Made by a program: the position numbers and the translations under genes. Under the pieces are notes generated by a model that saw nothing but the letters and a program-made list of their open reading frames with translations, had not been told where the DNA came from and did no database searches. This document shows, in pieces, positions 5,065 to 5,801 of a DNA stretch of 5,801 bases (position 1 is its first letter; each line of letters begins with the position of its first letter). Origin of the DNA: an uncultured Erysipelotrichaceae bacterium (lineage in GTDB: Bacteria; Bacillota_I; Bacilli_A; Erysipelotrichales; Erysipelotrichaceae); contig CAMWMY010000090.1 of the NCBI GenBank assembly GCA_947175465.1, positions 1 through 5,801 of the forward strand. The letters are read 5' to 3'.

Positions 5065-5801
5065 AGGAAACATGCATATTTGGTGATAGCACATAATAAT
5101 TTTCAACAATTAGAATTTTTATTATCTTTATTAGATGATGAAAAAAATGACATTTTTTTATTGATTGATAAAAAATCTGAGATTTCAGCAAGTGTATTGA
5201 AATCATTGAATGAGTCTTGTAATAAATCAATTTTTACTCTTGTTGAAAGAGTAAAAATCAATTGGGGTGGCTATAGTCAGATAAAGGCTGAATTAATTTT
5301 ATTAAAAGCTGCTGTCCATAATAATTATAGTTACTACCATTTGATTTCTGGAAGCGATCTACCACTATTTTCACAAGATTACATACATGAGTTCTTTGAT
5401 AAAAATCCTAATAAAATATTTCTTTCAATGGTTAATGATGAGATAAAAGAAAGAAATAATGTTGTTGGGAGAATAAAATATAAGCATTACTTTAATGAGA
5501 TATATGGAAATTTTCGCGGGAACTATGTTGGAAAGCTTATAAGTAAGTGCGACCAATTATCTATACGTTTACAACAGCTATTAAAAAAAGAAGATGTGCT
5601 CAAAAAAAAGGGAATCAAGTATGTGGGATATTCATCACAGTGGTTTTCAATTGATAACGAAACTGCAAAAATGATTGTAGATAAATCCAAATACATTGAA
5701 TCAGTCTTTAAGAAATCATTTCTCAGTGATGAAGTATTTCTTCCAACGATGATTTTTAAAGAGAATTTAACAAAGAAGACTGGTTTTGATCTACTACTTT
5801 A
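5062..5801 (+). CDS. GT14 'Branch' family glycosyltransferase, N-terminal part (3' end outside window)
   Basis: An open frame of 246 codons runs off the right edge without a stop. My translation begins MRKHAYLVIAHNNFQQLEFL, the usual first strand of the core-2/I-branching enzyme family (GT14, Branch domain). Further family motifs are INWGGYSQIKAEL (66-78), YYHLISGSDLPL (91-102), YVGYSSQWFSI (187-197, with the conserved Gln-Trp) and SDEVFLPTMI (222-231, Asp223-Glu224). Animal relatives transfer GlcNAc in beta-1,6 linkage to form branches; bacterial relatives are often annotated the same way, but donor and linkage here are unproven. No signal or membrane segment is seen, consistent with a cytoplasmic enzyme acting on the lipid-linked repeat unit. 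The gene starts 25 bp after wzh and is more AT-rich: 5101-5400 is about 26% G+C by hand count, against about 36% for 3661-3900 in wze. Little more than the last quarter should be missing. Confidence 0.9.
   Translation, partial: MRKHAYLVIAHNNFQQLEFLLSLLDDEKNDIFLLIDKKSEISASVLKSLNESCNKSIFTLVERVKINWGGYSQIKAELILLKAAVHNNYSYYHLISGSDLPLFSQDYIHEFFDKNPNKIFLSMVNDEIKERNNVVGRIKYKHYFNEIYGNFRGNYVGKLISKCDQLSIRLQQLLKKEDVLKKKGIKYVGYSSQWFSIDNETAKMIVDKSKYIESVFKKSFLSDEVFLPTMIFKENLTKKTGFDLLL

Overview
The window lies inside a capsule or exopolysaccharide (CPS/EPS) gene cluster of a low-GC Gram-positive bacterium, most likely a lactic acid bacterium of the Lactobacillaceae. The reasons are the AT-rich composition, the strong Gram-positive Shine-Dalgarno sequences (GGAGG, GGGAGG, GAGG), and a split Wzz-like modulator plus a separate cytoplasmic BY-kinase followed by a PHP-type phosphatase. 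That gene order (modulator, kinase, phosphatase; wzd-wze-wzh) is usual in lactobacilli, whereas streptococci put the phosphatase first. The genus is inferred, not proven.

Layout: all seven genes lie on the + strand with gaps of at most 25 bp, and two junctions overlap. No promoter or convincing terminator is visible, so the window looks like the middle of one long operon. From left to right: (1) the C-terminal 155 residues of a DUF4422 putative glycosyltransferase, cut by the left edge; (2) a GT2 glycosyltransferase starting with TTG and overlapping gene 1 by 4 bp; (3) a multi-spanning Wzy-like polymerase starting with GTG; (4) a Wzd/CpsC chain-length modulator overlapping wzy by 17 bp; (5) the Wze/CpsD tyrosine autokinase; (6) the Wzh/CpsB PHP phosphotyrosine phosphatase; (7) the N-terminal 246 residues of a GT14 'Branch' family glycosyltransferase, cut by the right edge.

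Expected cooperation: the DUF4422, GT2 and GT14 enzymes would add sugars to a lipid-linked repeat unit in the cytoplasm. Wzy would join flipped units outside the membrane. The Wzd-Wze pair would control chain length and output, with Wzh removing phosphate from the tyrosine cluster at the end of Wze. The priming glycosyltransferase, Wzx flippase and LytR/CpsA-type attachment enzyme of a complete Wzy-dependent pathway are not in this window.

I found no clearly new biological system. The points most worth a second look are a T8 tract at the end of wzh where loss of one base would fuse it in frame to the next glycosyltransferase, the mid-operon position of the regulatory trio, and a kinase with an altered oligomerisation motif and a very short tyrosine cluster.
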